The notes below the pieces were generated by a model. That model was not told the origin of the DNA. It was given only the letters and a program-made list of their open reading frames with translations, and did not search any database. A stretch of 23,582 nucleotides of DNA from JBHJHK01 sp050330975 (GTDB lineage Bacteria; Pseudomonadota; Gammaproteobacteria; Competibacterales; Competibacteraceae): positions 1-23,582 of the forward strand of contig JBHJHK010000469.1 in the NCBI GenBank assembly GCA_050330975.1, written 5' to 3'. Made by a program: the position numbers and the translations under genes. This document shows, in pieces, positions 14,407-22,779 of this stretch (positions are counted from its first letter, which is position 1; every line of letters starts with the position of its first letter).

Positions 14407-16389
14407 ATGATTTCCCGTGCCGCCGCGTTGTCCCTGCTGACCACAGCCAGCTTGGTCACCACCCCACCCCTCGTCGCCCAGGACTTGGCACCCGCCGAGC
14501 CCGCGGCGTATGTCGACTACCTCTACGACCGTTTCTTGGTGCGCCCCGCCGACGGCGAGGGCGGCCAGTTCTGGACCCAGTCCCTGACGGATGGCGCCGT
14601 GACCCGGGACGGGGCGGCGGTGGACTTCCTCAACACGGCGGAACTCGAGGTGGGTATCCTGCCGTTGGTGCGGCTCTACTACGCTTCCTTTGGCTTTATC
14701 CCCGACGAAGCCACCCTGGAGGGCCTGGTGGCCCAGCGAGACGGCGGCGCCAGCTTAGAAGACCTCGCCGCAGGCTTTATCGCCACCCAGATGGAGGAAG
14801 GCGAAGATTTCTTTGGCCCCTTCTTCACCGCCGAGACGGCCAGCGACGAACAGTACGTCAACGCCCTCTACTCCAACACCTTGGGGCGTCAACCCACCCT
14901 GGAGGGTCTGGAGTACTGGACGGGTCTGTTGGCCGCGGGCACCAGCCGGGCGGCGCTGTTGGTGCAGTTTAGCGAATCGATGGAATACCGGGCCGTGGTG
15001 GACGACATCCTCAAGAGCCAACTGGCCTACCAAGCCTTCACCGGCACCGCGGCTTCAGCCGCCGAAATCGTGGCCCTGCGCCCCTTGGGGCTGGAGTCAG
15101 TCACTGCCAACGCCCTGGCCCCAGACCCGGCCCAGGCCCTCACCGAGGTGGTGGAACTGGCCCCGGGAGACCCCGTCTGCGGCGATGGTGGGGTGCAGAT
15201 TCTCCAGGGTTTGGACCAAAATCAAACCGACGCCCTAGATGCCGGCGACCTCCAGGTGGAACAATTTTTTTGTCGCACCGTCAACGCTGCCCCCGGAAGC
15301 AGCGTCTATCGCTTTGCCACCTATAACGCCTCCCTCAACCGCAGCGCTGCCGGGGAGTTGATCGACGACCTCTCCACCCCCGACAACGCCCAAGCCCAAC
15401 AGGTGGCCGAGGTCATCCAACGGCTGCGCCCCGATGTGTTGGCGCTGTTGGAGTTCGACTTCGACGCCGAGGGCCAAGCCCTGGCGCTGTTCCAGGCCAA
15501 CTACCTAGAAGTGGCCCAGGGGGATGCCGAAGCCATCGACTACCCCTTTGCCATGGCCATCGCCTCCAACACCGGCGTGCCCACGGGGCTGGACGTCGAC
15601 GAAGATGGCCAAATCGAAGGCGATCCCAACGACGCCCAGGGCTTTGGCTTCCACGAGGGCCAATTTGCCTTTGTGGTGTTGTCGCGCTTTCCCATCCAGG
15701 ATGATCAGGTTCGCACCTTCCAAGAATTGCTGTGGATCGATATGCCCGGCAACCTGCTCCCCGAGGATTACTACGACGCCGAGGAGCAAGCCGTCCAGCG
15801 GTTGTCGTCCAAAAACCACGTGGATCTGCCCATCGAGTTCCCCGAAGGTGTCGTCCACGCCCTGGTGGCCCACCCCACCCCGCCGGTGTTCGACGACGCC
15901 ACCGACATCAACGGCCGCCGCAACCACGACGAGATTCGCCTGTTCGCCGACTACATCACCCCCGGGGCCGGCGATTATTTGGTGGACGACCAGGGCCAAG
16001 GTGGCGGCCTTGACTCCGCGGCGTCCTTTGTGATCCTCGGCGACTACAACGCCGACCCCTCCGATGGCGACAGCCGCACCCAGGCCATCAACCAACTGCT
16101 GAACAGCCCCGAGGTGGCGGCATCGGTGGCCACGGGGCCGCAAATTCCCTTTAGTGCCGGGGCCTTTGAGCAGGGCTTAATCACCCAGGCCGCCGCCAAC
16201 CTCGGCCAGCGGGGTTTGACTGGTTACGACACCAGCAACTTCAACCTGCGGGTGGATTACGTCCTCCCCTCGGCCGACCTGACGGTGATCCAAAGCGGCC
16301 AGTTCTGGCCCCTGGGGGACGATCCCCTGGCGCCCCTGGGGGAGGTCTCCGACCACCAGCTGATCTTCGTTGATATCGCCCTGCCCTGA
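14407..16389 (+). CDS. secreted DUF4214 + endonuclease/exonuclease/phosphatase protein
   Basis: The protein has 660 residues. A signal peptide covers about 1-25 (ISRAAALSLLTTASLVTT, cleavage near VAQ-D). Two DUF4214-like segments follow: one with YVDYLYDRFLVRPAD, one with QYVNALYSNTLGRQPTLEGL and FSESMEY. From about residue 300 an endonuclease/exonuclease/phosphatase domain runs to the end, with the catalytic signatures FATYNASL, ALLEFDFD, ILGDYNADPSDGD, NLRVDYVLPS and SDHQLIF. This fold cleaves phosphodiesters or phosphomonoesters in nucleic acids, lipids or sugars; the substrate is unknown. DUF4214 often occurs in secreted or surface proteins. The ATG at 14407 has GGAG six bases upstream and begins the signal peptide. 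A Nudix gene follows after 13 bases. Confidence 0.88.
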   Translation: MISRAAALSLLTTASLVTTPPLVAQDLAPAEPAAYVDYLYDRFLVRPADGEGGQFWTQSLTDGAVTRDGAAVDFLNTAELEVGILPLVRLYYASFGFIPDEATLEGLVAQRDGGASLEDLAAGFIATQMEEGEDFFGPFFTAETASDEQYVNALYSNTLGRQPTLEGLEYWTGLLAAGTSRAALLVQFSESMEYRAVVDDILKSQLAYQAFTGTAASAAEIVALRPLGLESVTANALAPDPAQALTEVVELAPGDPVCGDGGVQILQGLDQNQTDALDAGDLQVEQFFCRTVNAAPGSSVYRFATYNASLNRSAAGELIDDLSTPDNAQAQQVAEVIQRLRPDVLALLEFDFDAEGQALALFQANYLEVAQGDAEAIDYPFAMAIASNTGVPTGLDVDEDGQIEGDPNDAQGFGFHEGQFAFVVLSRFPIQDDQVRTFQELLWIDMPGNLLPEDYYDAEEQAVQRLSSKNHVDLPIEFPEGVVHALVAHPTPPVFDDATDINGRRNHDEIRLFADYITPGAGDYLVDDQGQGGGLDSAASFVILGDYNADPSDGDSRTQAINQLLNSPEVAASVATGPQIPFSAGAFEQGLITQAAANLGQRGLTGYDTSNFNLRVDYVLPSADLTVIQSGQFWPLGDDPLAPLGEVSDHQLIFVDIALP

Positions 16390-16402
16390 CGGAGCGAGCC
16401 CT

Positions 16403-17029
16403 GTGAGCCACCGCGATCCGCCCCCTTGGCTGGCTTGGGCCCGGGAGATCCAGGCCCTCAGCCAAACGGGGCTCTACTTTGGCCAAGACCACTTTGACGT
16501 CCAGCGCTACCGCCGGCTCATGGCCTTGGCCGCCGAGATGGTGGCCGCCCACACCCAGTTGGCGGCGGCGGAACTCCTAGAGGGTTTTGCCGCCGAACCC
16601 GGCTATGCCACCGTCAAGGTGGACGTCCGGGGGGCCGTGGTGCGGGAGGGGCAAATTCTGTTGGTGCAAGAGCGCAGCGACGGCCGCTGGGCCATGCCCG
16701 GGGGGTGGGCCGACGTCGGCGAAACCCCGCGGGAAATGGTGACCCGGGAAGTGGTGGAGGAGAGCGGTGTCGACGTGGCGGTGGAGCGCCTGTTGGGGGT
16801 GTACGACGCCAACCGCCAACGGCCCCTGCAGTTTTTCCACGCCTATAAGCTGGTGTTTTTGTGTCGCTTCAAAGGCGGCACCCCCCGGGGCAGCGATGAG
16901 ACCAGCGCCGCGGCATTTTTCCCCTTCGACGCCTTGCCCCCCCTGTCGACCTTCCGCACCGATAGCCGTCACCTCCGCGATGTCCAACAAAGACTCCAGG
17001 AGCCCCACCTGGGGGCGGCCTTCGACTAG
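16403..17029 (+). CDS. Nudix hydrolase with N-terminal Nudix_N domain
   Basis: The 208-residue protein has an N-terminal helical domain (residues 8-62, PPPWLAWAREIQALSQTGL) typical of the Nudix_N family found in ADP-ribose or nucleoside-diphosphate-sugar hydrolases. A Nudix domain follows. The Nudix box is complete at residues 101-123, with the glycine, the REVVEES core and the final Gly-Val in the correct spacing. It should hydrolyse a nucleoside diphosphate linked to another group. The start is a GTG at 16403 with GGAG eight bases upstream. It follows the phosphatase-like gene after 13 bases and is probably cotranscribed with it. It ends one base before the end of dgcA, which comes from the other strand. 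Confidence 0.93.
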   Translation: MSHRDPPPWLAWAREIQALSQTGLYFGQDHFDVQRYRRLMALAAEMVAAHTQLAAAELLEGFAAEPGYATVKVDVRGAVVREGQILLVQERSDGRWAMPGGWADVGETPREMVTREVVEESGVDVAVERLLGVYDANRQRPLQFFHAYKLVFLCRFKGGTPRGSDETSAAAFFPFDALPPLSTFRTDSRHLRDVQQRLQEPHLGAAFD

Positions 17030-18016
17030 CTAACCCCACAGGGCCGCCGGCGGCGGCTGCAATTCGCTGGCGCGAAACTCCACCTTGGGTGTTCGATCCT
17101 CGGCCAGCCACAAAGGCGCATCCAAATCCACAAATAAAGCCTCCCCCGCCACCACAAAGGCCGGCGCCATGGCTAGCGACGTGGCCATCATACAGCCCAC
17201 CATGAGCTCAAAGCCCCGTTGCTGGGCCTGGGCCCGCAGCTCCAGGGCGGCGGTGAGGCCACCGGTCTTGTCGAGCTTGAGGTTGACGACGTCGTAACGC
17301 CCCGCGAGGCGTTCCAGGTCGGCGGCGGTGTGGCAGGACTCGTCGGCGCACACCGGCACGGGGTGGGGCAACTCGGCCAAGGGGGCGTCGCGGTCGGCGG
17401 GGAGGGGCTGTTCGATGAGCACCACCCCCAGCTCGGCCAACGAAGGCGCCAGCTCTAAATAGCGGCTCGGGGTCCACGATTCATTGGCGTCGATGATCAA
17501 CTGGGCCTCGGGAACGGCGGTGTGGACCGCTGCCACCCGCGCCCGGTCGGCGTCGTCCCCCGCCAGCTTGACCTTGAGGAGGGGGCGATGGGTGTGGTCC
17601 TTGGCCGCCGCCGCCATGGCCTCTGGACTGTCGATGGCCAAGGTGTAGGCGCTGATGAGGGGTTTGGGGGGGCTGAGCCCCACCAGCTGCCAGACCCGCT
17701 GCCCGGTACTTTTGGCGGCCAGGTCCCACAGGGCGCAGTCCACGGCGTTGCGGGCCGCCCCCGCCGGGAGGCGCCCTTGGAGTTCGTCGCGCTCGAGCCC
17801 CGCCTCCAGGGCGGGCTTTAAGGCCTCGAGCTGGGCGGTGACGCTGTCGATGGACTCGCCGTAGCGGGCGTAGGGCAAGCATTCCCCCCGCCCCGCCACC
17901 AGGCCATCCCGGAGCTCTACCGTCACGGTTTCGGCGAAGCGCCGGCTGCCCCGGGCGATGCGCCATTCCCCCTTGAGGGCCCAGCGCTGGGCGTGGATCG
18001 CCATTTGGCGACTCAC
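17030..18016 (-). CDS. dgcA: enolase-superfamily N-acetyl-D-glutamate racemase / dipeptide epimerase
   Basis: The 328-residue protein has the muconate-lactonising fold. Catalytic Lys148 and Lys150 form the KVK motif. Metal ligands are Asp177 (DANES), Glu202 (IEQP) and Asp225 (ADES), and the opposing Lys250 is in KLDKTGG. Relatives include Ala-Glu dipeptide epimerases (YcjG). The opening RGECLPYARYGES and the dgcN neighbour point to DgcA, reported to racemise N-acetyl-D-glutamate in D-glutamate use. The GTG at 18016 overlaps the dgcN stop by four bases (GTGA) and has GGAG eight bases upstream. An ATG at 18004 is possible but has no ribosome-binding site. Confidence 0.88.
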   Translation of the reverse strand: MSRQMAIHAQRWALKGEWRIARGSRRFAETVTVELRDGLVAGRGECLPYARYGESIDSVTAQLEALKPALEAGLERDELQGRLPAGAARNAVDCALWDLAAKSTGQRVWQLVGLSPPKPLISAYTLAIDSPEAMAAAAKDHTHRPLLKVKLAGDDADRARVAAVHTAVPEAQLIIDANESWTPSRYLELAPSLAELGVVLIEQPLPADRDAPLAELPHPVPVCADESCHTAADLERLAGRYDVVNLKLDKTGGLTAALELRAQAQQRGFELMVGCMMATSLAMAPAFVVAGEALFVDLDAPLWLAEDRTPKVEFRASELQPPPAALWG

Positions 18017-19020
18017 GTCCAGTGCTCCAGGGCCTCCACTAGGGGGGCCACCCCGGTGCGCACCGGGTCGACGCAGGGCAGCCCCAGGCGGTAGCTGCAG
18101 TCTTGGAGCAGTTCCCGGGCCTCGCCGTCCCCCAAGGCGGCGGTGTTGATGCTCAATCCCAGGGTCCTCACCTTGGGGTTGGTGAGCTTGGCCGCCGCCT
18201 CGTTGGCGGCAATGCAATCCTCGAGGCTCGGCAGGGGGTAGTGGGGCAGGCCCCGCATATGGCGGCGGGTGGGCTCGTGGCACATGACCAGGGCGTCGGG
18301 TCGGCTGCCGTGGAGCAGCCCCAAGCTCACCCCGGCGAAGGAGGCGTGGAACAGCGAGCCCTGGCCCTCGACGATGTCCCAGTGGTCGGGGTCGTTGGCC
18401 GGGGTCAGCATCTCCGCGGCGCCGGAGATAAAATCCGCCACCACGGCATCCACCGACACCCCGCTGCCGGCGATAAAGATCCCCGTTTGGCCCGTGGCGC
18501 GGAAGGTGGCCTTGAATCCCCGGCGTTGCATCTCCGCCTCCAGGGCGAGGCTGGTGTACATTTTTCCCACCGAGCAGTCGGTGCCCACGGTGAGGAGCCG
18601 CAGCCCCGGCCGCTCGGCGCCGCTGCCCACGGCAAAGTCCTCTTGGGGATGGCGGACGTCGAACAGCTGGCGTCCCACGCTCGCCGCCGCCTCGGCGAGC
18701 CCCGGCACGGCCCCCAGGCGTTGGTGGAGGCCGCTGGCGATGTCGAGACCCTGGGCGATGGCAGCCAAAAAGACCTCTCGCCAGGTGGCACCGATGACCC
18801 CACCCCGGTTGGCCACCCCGACAATCAGGGTCTTGGCGCCCTGGGCTGTCGCTTCGGCCAGGGACAATTCCGGCAGCCCTAGGTCCGCTTGGCAGCCGGG
18901 GAGGGATAGCTGGCCCAGGCAGTCGTCGCGCCGCCAGTGGGCCACGCCAGCGGCGGTTTTGGCCGCCAGGGCATCGGGGGCGTCCCCGAGGAACAGCAAA
19001 TAGGGTTTGGCGATGTGCAT
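18013..19020 (-). CDS. dgcN: DUF1611 family D-glutamate N-acetyltransferase
   Basis: The 335-residue DUF1611 protein has an N-terminal Rossmann-like part (AKPYLLFLGDAPDALAAKTA) and a P-loop NTPase-like part with a Walker-A-like motif GTDCSVGKM (from residue 146). GQTGIFIAGSGVSVDAVVADF and VEGQGSLFHASFAGVSLGLL are typical of the family. Members called DgcN have been described as acetylating D-glutamate before DgcA racemises the product, which gives a route from D- to L-glutamate. The four-base overlap with dgcA shows a coupled operon. The ATG at 19020 is chosen because the longer frame to 19236 crosses the gap to the divergent nfi gene and lies in nfi sequence. Confidence 0.88.
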   Translation of the reverse strand: MHIAKPYLLFLGDAPDALAAKTAAGVAHWRRDDCLGQLSLPGCQADLGLPELSLAEATAQGAKTLIVGVANRGGVIGATWREVFLAAIAQGLDIASGLHQRLGAVPGLAEAAASVGRQLFDVRHPQEDFAVGSGAERPGLRLLTVGTDCSVGKMYTSLALEAEMQRRGFKATFRATGQTGIFIAGSGVSVDAVVADFISGAAEMLTPANDPDHWDIVEGQGSLFHASFAGVSLGLLHGSRPDALVMCHEPTRRHMRGLPHYPLPSLEDCIAANEAAAKLTNPKVRTLGLSINTAALGDGEARELLQDCSYRLGLPCVDPVRTGVAPLVEALEHWT

Positions 19021-19034
19021 AGTGTCGACCTCCA

Positions 19035-19062
19035 CTTGGCTAAGCCTACAACTTAGCCCAAG
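19035..19062. repeat. imperfect dyad between dgcN and nfi
   Basis: CTTGGCTAAG (19035-19044) and CTTAGCCCAAG (19052-19062) are reverse complements except for one extra base, with a seven-base centre. The dyad lies 14 bp upstream of dgcN in the short divergent gap, a place that suits an operator for dgcN-dgcA. Confidence 0.5.
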
Positions 19063-19101
19063 ATTTCTCGGTTTGAGACCCCATGCCCCTCCGGAGACGC
19101 C

Positions 19102-19812
19102 ATGAACTACGACGACCCCCCAAAGCCGCAACCGTCGACCCTCCACCGCTGGGATATGAGTGCAGCCGAGGCCGTGGCGCTCCAGCGGCAGCTGGCCCAG
19201 AGGTTGGTGTTGGAGGACGATCTGGGGACGGTACACCAGGTGGCGGGGGTTGACGTGGGGTTTGAGGCCAGTGGCACCGTCACCCGGGCTGCCGTGGCGG
19301 TGTTGTCCGTCCCCGACCTACAACTGGTGGCCTCTGCCGTGGTACGCCAGCCCACCCGGTTTCCCTATGTGCCGGGGCTGTTGTCGTTTCGGGAGCTGCC
19401 GGCCGTCCTGGAAGCCCTGGGTCAATTGGCGGCGTTGCCGGATCTCATTTTGTGCGACGGCCAGGGCATCGCCCATCCCCGCCGGTTGGGCATTGCCTGC
19501 CACTTGGGGCTGTGGCTAGACCGCCCCACCATTGGGGTGGCCAAGACCCGTTTTGTCGGCCACCACGGCGCCGTCCCCGAGCACCGGGGGGGTTGGACAC
19601 CCCTGGCCGTGGGCGGCGAAGTCGTGGGGGCTGTGCTGCGCACCCGACAGAACGTCAAGCCGCTGTACGTGTCCCCGGGCCATCGGATTTCCTTGGCCAC
19701 CAGCCGCCAATGGGTCATGGCTTGTACTACCCGCTATCGCTTGCCCGAGACCACTCGCTGGGCCCACCGTTTGGCCTCGGGGCCTCCCACGGTTCCCACT
19801 CAGCTGTCGTGA
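19102..19812 (+). CDS. nfi: endonuclease V (deoxyinosine 3' endonuclease)
   Basis: The 236-residue enzyme nicks DNA near deoxyinosine and starts repair of deaminated adenine. Family motifs are present: VAGVDVGFE (catalytic Asp51), YVPGLLSFRELP (Glu98), LILCDGQGIAHPRRLGIACH (Asp119), and GVAKTRFVG. PLYVSPGHRISL near the C-terminus holds a further conserved His. The N-terminal 15 residues are extra compared with E. coli Nfi (223). The ATG at 19102 has GGAG six bases upstream. It diverges from dgcN. An eight-base hairpin (19829-19849) follows the stop. Confidence 0.95.
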   Translation: MNYDDPPKPQPSTLHRWDMSAAEAVALQRQLAQRLVLEDDLGTVHQVAGVDVGFEASGTVTRAAVAVLSVPDLQLVASAVVRQPTRFPYVPGLLSFRELPAVLEALGQLAALPDLILCDGQGIAHPRRLGIACHLGLWLDRPTIGVAKTRFVGHHGAVPEHRGGWTPLAVGGEVVGAVLRTRQNVKPLYVSPGHRISLATSRQWVMACTTRYRLPETTRWAHRLASGPPTVPTQLS

Positions 19813-19828
19813 GGAGTTGTTCCCGGTA

Positions 19829-19849
19829 CCACGGGGCGTTTCCCCGTGG
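19829..19849 (+). terminator. hairpin after nfi
   Basis: CCACGGGG (19829-19836) pairs perfectly with CCCCGTGG (19842-19849) around a five-base loop, 16 bases after the nfi stop. No T-run follows, so it may mark a 3' end without being a classical intrinsic terminator. Confidence 0.4.
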
Positions 19850-20597
19850 GCCAGACTAGTGGTAAGGGCGACGGGTTCACCCCGGGCCAAAGGGAGGTCG
19901 AGGCGAAGTGGCGCCGTCAAGTGTCGCGTTTTTTTACAGTCCCCATGGGGGGACAAGCGGCGAGAAAGTTTTGCAATTCAGACATGTTTTTTGGTTAGGT
20001 TGTTGATTTTGTTGATTTGTTTGGCGCTTTGCGTGGCTGGTGACTCCCCGGGGAGCCCCCGCCTGGGCTCTGCAGAGGGGATTTATGCGTCAGCTATTTT
20101 TACAGCCTCCCCCGGACTTTGGCGACAGACCCCCCCCATGGGATCAATAGTGTCAGTAAATTTTACATCCTTGGTCCCGATCCCGCTAAAAATTTTCCTC
20201 CAGGTGTGAAATTTCTAAAAACTTCCATGGATTCATGGCCTTTAACGCCATTCCTCGCCCTCGTTGTCTCCGGTGTGTTTCTTGCAACTAGTCAGGTTGA
20301 TTGTTGTAAAAAAGCTGACTTGTTGCTCAAAGCCCTCGTTTTGTTGCTAAAAAATTAATCTTTGTTGCAAGATGGCTAATCGTTGTCATTGCCGTGGTCG
20401 TCGACGGGGAGGGAGATCCGCCGCCCACCGCCAATGGGGTGATCGCCAAGTCAGATGACTGCAGGAACCGAAGGGCTGTCGTCTGCGAGCGCGGGAAGGT
20501 TGACGATGGAGGAACCAGGAGGGCGACGCCATCGAAGTGGGACGTCGAGGGAATTGCAAGGCGTCTGCAAGAGGGAAATGATGAGGAGAACTGTGTT
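19850..20597. other. long non-coding region upstream of the protease operon
   Basis: About 750 bases hold no convincing gene. The stretch from roughly 19960 to 20380 is clearly richer in A and T than the rest of the window. It contains nested palindromes: CTCCCCGGGGAG (20044-20055), GAGCCC/GGGCTC (20053-20070) and CTCTGCAGAG (20068-20077). An inverted repeat pairs AAATTTTACA (20158-20167) with TGTGAAATTT (20205-20214), with one G-U pair. TTGTTG repeats occur at 20301-20390. A frame open from 20394 into the protease has no signal-like start and is treated as untranslated. No promoter could be assigned with confidence. Confidence 0.6.
20301..20390. repeat. TTGTTGC repeats with 21-bp spacing
   Basis: TTGTTGC occurs at 20320, 20341 and 20362, exactly 21 bp apart. 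Related words start at 20301 (TTGTTGT) and 20383 (TTGTCAT). Twenty-one base pairs is two helical turns, so these could be phased binding sites upstream of the protease gene. Confidence 0.55.
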
Positions 20598-22736
20598 GTG
20601 ATTCGCTCGCTTGTCGTTGCTGCCGTATCGTCAATCGCCGCTGGAGGCCCCGCCCTGGCTGCCGCCGAGGTGTTGGACCCCCCAGTGCCCACTGCCAGTC
20701 AAGAGGCTTCGAACCAAGTCGAGGATGAGCACCTGGCCAAGCTCGGGCGGGACCTCCTCGTCCTGATATCCAGGGAGGCCAGCGCCGAAGATGATGGCGC
20801 GGGTGACCCCGAGGCACCAGAAGACGCCTCCTCGGCAGGGGAGGTCTCAGCCGCCGAGACGACCGTCGCCGAAGTGGTGGTGGACGCCGTGGCCAACCAA
20901 AGCGGCGAGGCCCTGCGAGATGCCATGGCCGCCCTGGGGGGACGGAATTTGGCCGTGGTGGGCCGCCTGGTGGGTGGTGTGATGCCCGTGGATAGCCTAG
21001 AGGCCCTGGCTCCATTGTCCGAACTGCGCTTTGCCCGCCGAGCGGGCTACATCGCGGCGACGGGCGGTGTCACCAGTCAGGGGGACATGGCCGTGGCGGG
21101 CGATGTCGCCCGGGCCGCCTTTGACGTGGTGGGGCTCAACGCCTTCACTGGAGAGGGCATCGTGGTGGGGGTGATTTCCGACAGCTTCGACGCCAGAAAC
21201 GGCCGGGCCAGCAACAACCTCGACGACGACGTGGCGTCGGGGGATTTGCCCGGCGCCGAGGGGTTGGTCATCATCGTCGACGGAGACGAGGGCGACGACA
21301 TCGACGAAGGGCGGGCCATGGCCCAGATCATCTACGATCTGGCCCCCGGGGTGCGGCTGGCCTTCCACTCCTCCAACGGTGGCCAGGCCAACTTCGCCAC
21401 GGCCATCGACACCCTGGCCTCCGACACCCTCAACCCCTTTGGCGCCGCCCAGGTCATCGTCGACGACATTCTCTACTTCCGCGAGCCCATGTTCCAGCCC
21501 GGGGTCATCGCCCAGGCGGCGGCGGCGGCGGTGGAGGCGGGGGTGGTTTATTTTAGCGCCGCCGGCAACTTCGCCCGCCAGAGTTACGCCACCCCCGCGG
21601 GTTTTGTCCCCTCGGGGTCCACCCTCCCGGGGGGAACCTGTGCGGGGGGGCAACTCCACGACTTCGACGCCACCGACGGCGTCGACACGGCCATCACCGT
21701 GGAGCTGTTGCCGGGGGCCCAAGTGACGGCGATCCTCCAGTGGAGCGACCCATTCTTTTCCCTAGGGGATCCCAATGGCGCCACCGCCGACCTGGATTTG
21801 GTGGTGTTCAACGCCGCCGGCGACGTGCTGGATGTGGTGGGCAACGACGATTTGGGCAATGATCCGGTGGAAGTGGTCACCTTTACCAGTCCCTTCAACA
21901 ACAACGCCTTGGGCTTTGGCGTTGCCCTGTGTGAAGGCGAGCTACCCGAGCTCTTCAAGGTGGTCTTTGTCTATAACGTCATCGACGATATCGAGATCGC
22001 CGACGAAGGGGAAGGCTATGACCAGGGCACCATCTACGGCCACGCCAACGTCCCCGGCATCACCACCGTGGGGGCATCGGCCTACTTCAACGCCCCGCCG
22101 GTTGCCGAACCCGGCGACCAGGCGTTTTTGAGCCTCAACAACTTTTCCTCGGCGGGGGGGACGCCCTTGTTGTTCGAGGCCAACGGCACCCCTTTAGACG
22201 ATGCCCAAGTGCCCTTCAAGCCCGAGATCACTGGCCCTGACGGGGTGAATAATACCTTCTTGGGGGGCGATATCTCTCGCCCCTCCGACCCCGACGGGTT
22301 TCCCAACTTCTTCGGCACTTCGGCCGCTGCCCCCCACGCCGCCGCCGTGGCCGCCCTGCTGCTGGAGGCCATTCCCACCTTGACACCCCAGGCCATCGAG
22401 GATCTCCTCACCGACAGCGCCTTGGATATCACCACCCTGTTCGATCCTTTCTTCAACCGATTCCTCGGCGCCCTCCCCAACGGTGAGGGCCCCGACTTCG
22501 ACAGTGGCTTTGGCTTTTTCCAGGGGGATCGGGCCGTGGCCACGGCGGTGTGCGATCTAAACGGCGATTTGGTGGTGGATCGCGACGACATCCAGGCACA
22601 ATTGGGTCTCTACAACGCCACCGTCGACCCCGAGGTGGTGGGAGATGCCAACAACGACGGCTTGATCCGCGGTCAGGACATTCGCCTGTGTACCATCTTT
22701 TGCGACAATGCCCTCTGCGCGCCCACAACGGATTGA
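20598..22736 (+). CDS. exported subtilisin-like (S8) protease with dockerin-like C-terminus
   Basis: The protein has 712 residues. A signal peptide covers about 1-22 (IRSLVVAAVSS ... PALAAAE). An acidic propeptide-like region runs to about 170. The S8 domain has Asp195 (VGVISDSFD), the oxyanion Asn324 (SAAGNFAR) and Ser575 (GTSAAAPHAAAVAALL). Where the family has HGTxMA, this protein reads EGRAMAQII, so the catalytic His is replaced by Glu237. An insert of about 250 residues between Asn and Ser appears to hold a beta-sandwich. From residue 653, two calcium-loop repeats (DLNGDLVVDRDD and DANNDGLIRGQD) form a dockerin-like module. The GTG at 20598 is chosen because GAGGAG lies nine bases upstream and the signal peptide starts there. 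A cohesin-like gene follows after 43 bp. Confidence 0.85.
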   Translation: MIRSLVVAAVSSIAAGGPALAAAEVLDPPVPTASQEASNQVEDEHLAKLGRDLLVLISREASAEDDGAGDPEAPEDASSAGEVSAAETTVAEVVVDAVANQSGEALRDAMAALGGRNLAVVGRLVGGVMPVDSLEALAPLSELRFARRAGYIAATGGVTSQGDMAVAGDVARAAFDVVGLNAFTGEGIVVGVISDSFDARNGRASNNLDDDVASGDLPGAEGLVIIVDGDEGDDIDEGRAMAQIIYDLAPGVRLAFHSSNGGQANFATAIDTLASDTLNPFGAAQVIVDDILYFREPMFQPGVIAQAAAAAVEAGVVYFSAAGNFARQSYATPAGFVPSGSTLPGGTCAGGQLHDFDATDGVDTAITVELLPGAQVTAILQWSDPFFSLGDPNGATADLDLVVFNAAGDVLDVVGNDDLGNDPVEVVTFTSPFNNNALGFGVALCEGELPELFKVVFVYNVIDDIEIADEGEGYDQGTIYGHANVPGITTVGASAYFNAPPVAEPGDQAFLSLNNFSSAGGTPLLFEANGTPLDDAQVPFKPEITGPDGVNNTFLGGDISRPSDPDGFPNFFGTSAAAPHAAAVAALLLEAIPTLTPQAIEDLLTDSALDITTLFDPFFNRFLGALPNGEGPDFDSGFGFFQGDRAVATAVCDLNGDLVVDRDDIQAQLGLYNATVDPEVVGDANNDGLIRGQDIRLCTIFCDNALCAPTTD

Positions 22737-22779
22737 GCGCCGGGCAGAACACCGACAACGAACTCGAGGAAGCTCGCTT

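Noticed and set aside
19960..20380. AT-rich stretch as a recently inserted mobile element
   Set aside because: No transposase, terminal inverted repeats or target-site duplication could be found.
20394..20597. Upstream extension of the protease frame from a GTG at 20394
   Set aside because: The sequence is polar, without a signal peptide; the GTG at 20598 has a good ribosome-binding site and begins a signal peptide.
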